Shown piece by piece: positions 5,549 through 5,792 of a stretch of 5,792 nucleotides of DNA. A program made the position numbers and the translations under genes. Each line of letters begins with the position of its first letter. Positions within the stretch are counted from its first letter, which is position 1. This DNA comes from an uncultured Collinsella sp. (GTDB lineage Bacteria > Actinomycetota > Coriobacteriia > Coriobacteriales > Coriobacteriaceae). The notes beneath the pieces were generated by a model. The model was not told the DNA's origin. It worked only from the letters and a program-made list of their open reading frames with translations, and did no database searches. The stretch covers positions 1 through 5,792 of the forward strand of contig USHF01000099.1 in NCBI GenBank assembly GCA_900554465.1. Direction: 5' to 3'.

Positions 5549-5762
5549 CTATTTCCAAGGGTGCGACGTCAGGTGCCAGCCGCCGCAGTATTCGCATTTG
5601 TAGCAGGACAGGCCGCGCCGTCCGCGGTTTTCGCAGTCGGCCATAACGGCCTCTGCCTCGGCGCGCGTGTCGTAACGGTTTTTGCGTTCGCACGACTTGT
5701 AGCGCCAGGCTTCATCGCGCTCGGCGTCTAGTGCGTCGCGGCGCTCGTCCTCGCGCGCAAAC
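5549..5762 (-). CDS. Cys-rich zinc-ribbon-like protein, C-terminal part (cut by contig end)
   Basis: The last 70 residues of a small hydrophilic protein are encoded; the true start is missing beyond the contig end. Seen: a charged helix (FAREDERRDALDAERDEAWR), then KSCERKNRYDTRAEAEAVMA and the C-terminal cluster SCYKCEYCGGWHLTSHPWK. Cys24, Cys43, Cys53, Cys56 and Cys59 with His63 could bind zinc; C-x2-C-x3-H at 56-63 with GGWHLT resembles short zinc-ribbon proteins found in phages and actinobacteria, whose function I do not know. The ORF can be read on to an apparent ATG at 5779, but the residues MCIRD there are adapter translation, not protein. It converges on rsmJ. The identity as a real gene is supported by the conserved-looking cluster and the clean stop at 5549. 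Confidence 0.7.
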
Positions 5763-5792
5763 CTGTCTCTTATACACATCTGACGCTGCCGA
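5763..5792. other. Nextera (Tn5) sequencing adapter, non-genomic
   Basis: Bases 5763-5781 are CTGTCTCTTATACACATCT, the 19-base Tn5 mosaic end used in Nextera tagmentation. They are followed by GACGCTGCCGA (5782-5792), which continues the reverse complement of the Read 1 transposase adapter and stops three bases short of its end. Genomic sequence therefore ends at 5762. This is untrimmed library adapter, not a natural transposon end. Confidence 0.98.

Noticed and set aside
5763..5781. Natural Tn5/IS50 end at the right edge
   Set aside because: The mosaic end is followed by exact Illumina Nextera adapter sequence and the contig terminus, with no transposase or target duplication.
1..5792. A new defence, mobile or multi-gene system
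   Set aside because: The genes are two transporters, a regulator, two rRNA methyltransferases and three small unknowns in separate transcription units; there are no nucleases, transposases, reverse transcriptases, repeat arrays or toxin pairs.

Overview
The window looks like ordinary chromosome from a high-GC gut actinobacterium. Collinsella or a close relative in the Coriobacteriia is my best guess, from codon usage, dense short-spaced gene layout, strong AAGGAG ribosome sites and protein resemblance; this is inference, as there is no rRNA or other decisive marker. The last 30 bases are not genomic. They are the Nextera Tn5 mosaic end plus adapter, so this is the raw end of a shotgun-assembled contig, probably from a metagenome or an untrimmed isolate assembly.

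Layout from left to right. (1) The left edge cuts through a DMT/EamA-family transporter gene on the minus strand (1-394). It is divergent from a LysR-type regulator gene on the plus strand (553-1419), the classical arrangement in which the regulator controls itself and its divergent neighbour. (2) A 12-helix MATE efflux gene lies on the minus strand (1447-2829), tail to tail with the regulator. (3) A 191-base gap holds a degenerate 27-base-period tandem repeat and a candidate promoter, followed by rlmA (3021-3833), a zinc-finger 23S rRNA guanine-N1 methyltransferase, closed by a strong intrinsic terminator (3885-3922). (4) A four-helix small membrane protein of unknown function is on the minus strand (3959-4360). 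(5) Divergent from it are a 47-residue single-helix membrane protein with a near-perfect ribosome site (4589-4732), a stem-loop, and rsmJ (4796-5500), a 16S rRNA guanine-N2 methyltransferase. (6) The right edge holds the C-terminal 70 residues of a Cys-rich zinc-ribbon-like protein on the minus strand (5549-5762), cut by the adapter.

The genes fall into two themes: membrane transport (DMT, MATE and a LysR regulator) and rRNA base methylation (RlmA on the large subunit, RsmJ on the small subunit). There are also two unrecognised small membrane proteins and one unrecognised zinc-ribbon protein. I see no phage, transposase, CRISPR array, tRNA, rRNA or toxin/defence module, and no evidence for a new multi-gene system. 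The points most worth checking are the adapter-derived false N-terminus at the right end, the tiny well-translated membrane ORF before rsmJ, and the GGGAC-type intergenic repeats flanking rlmA.
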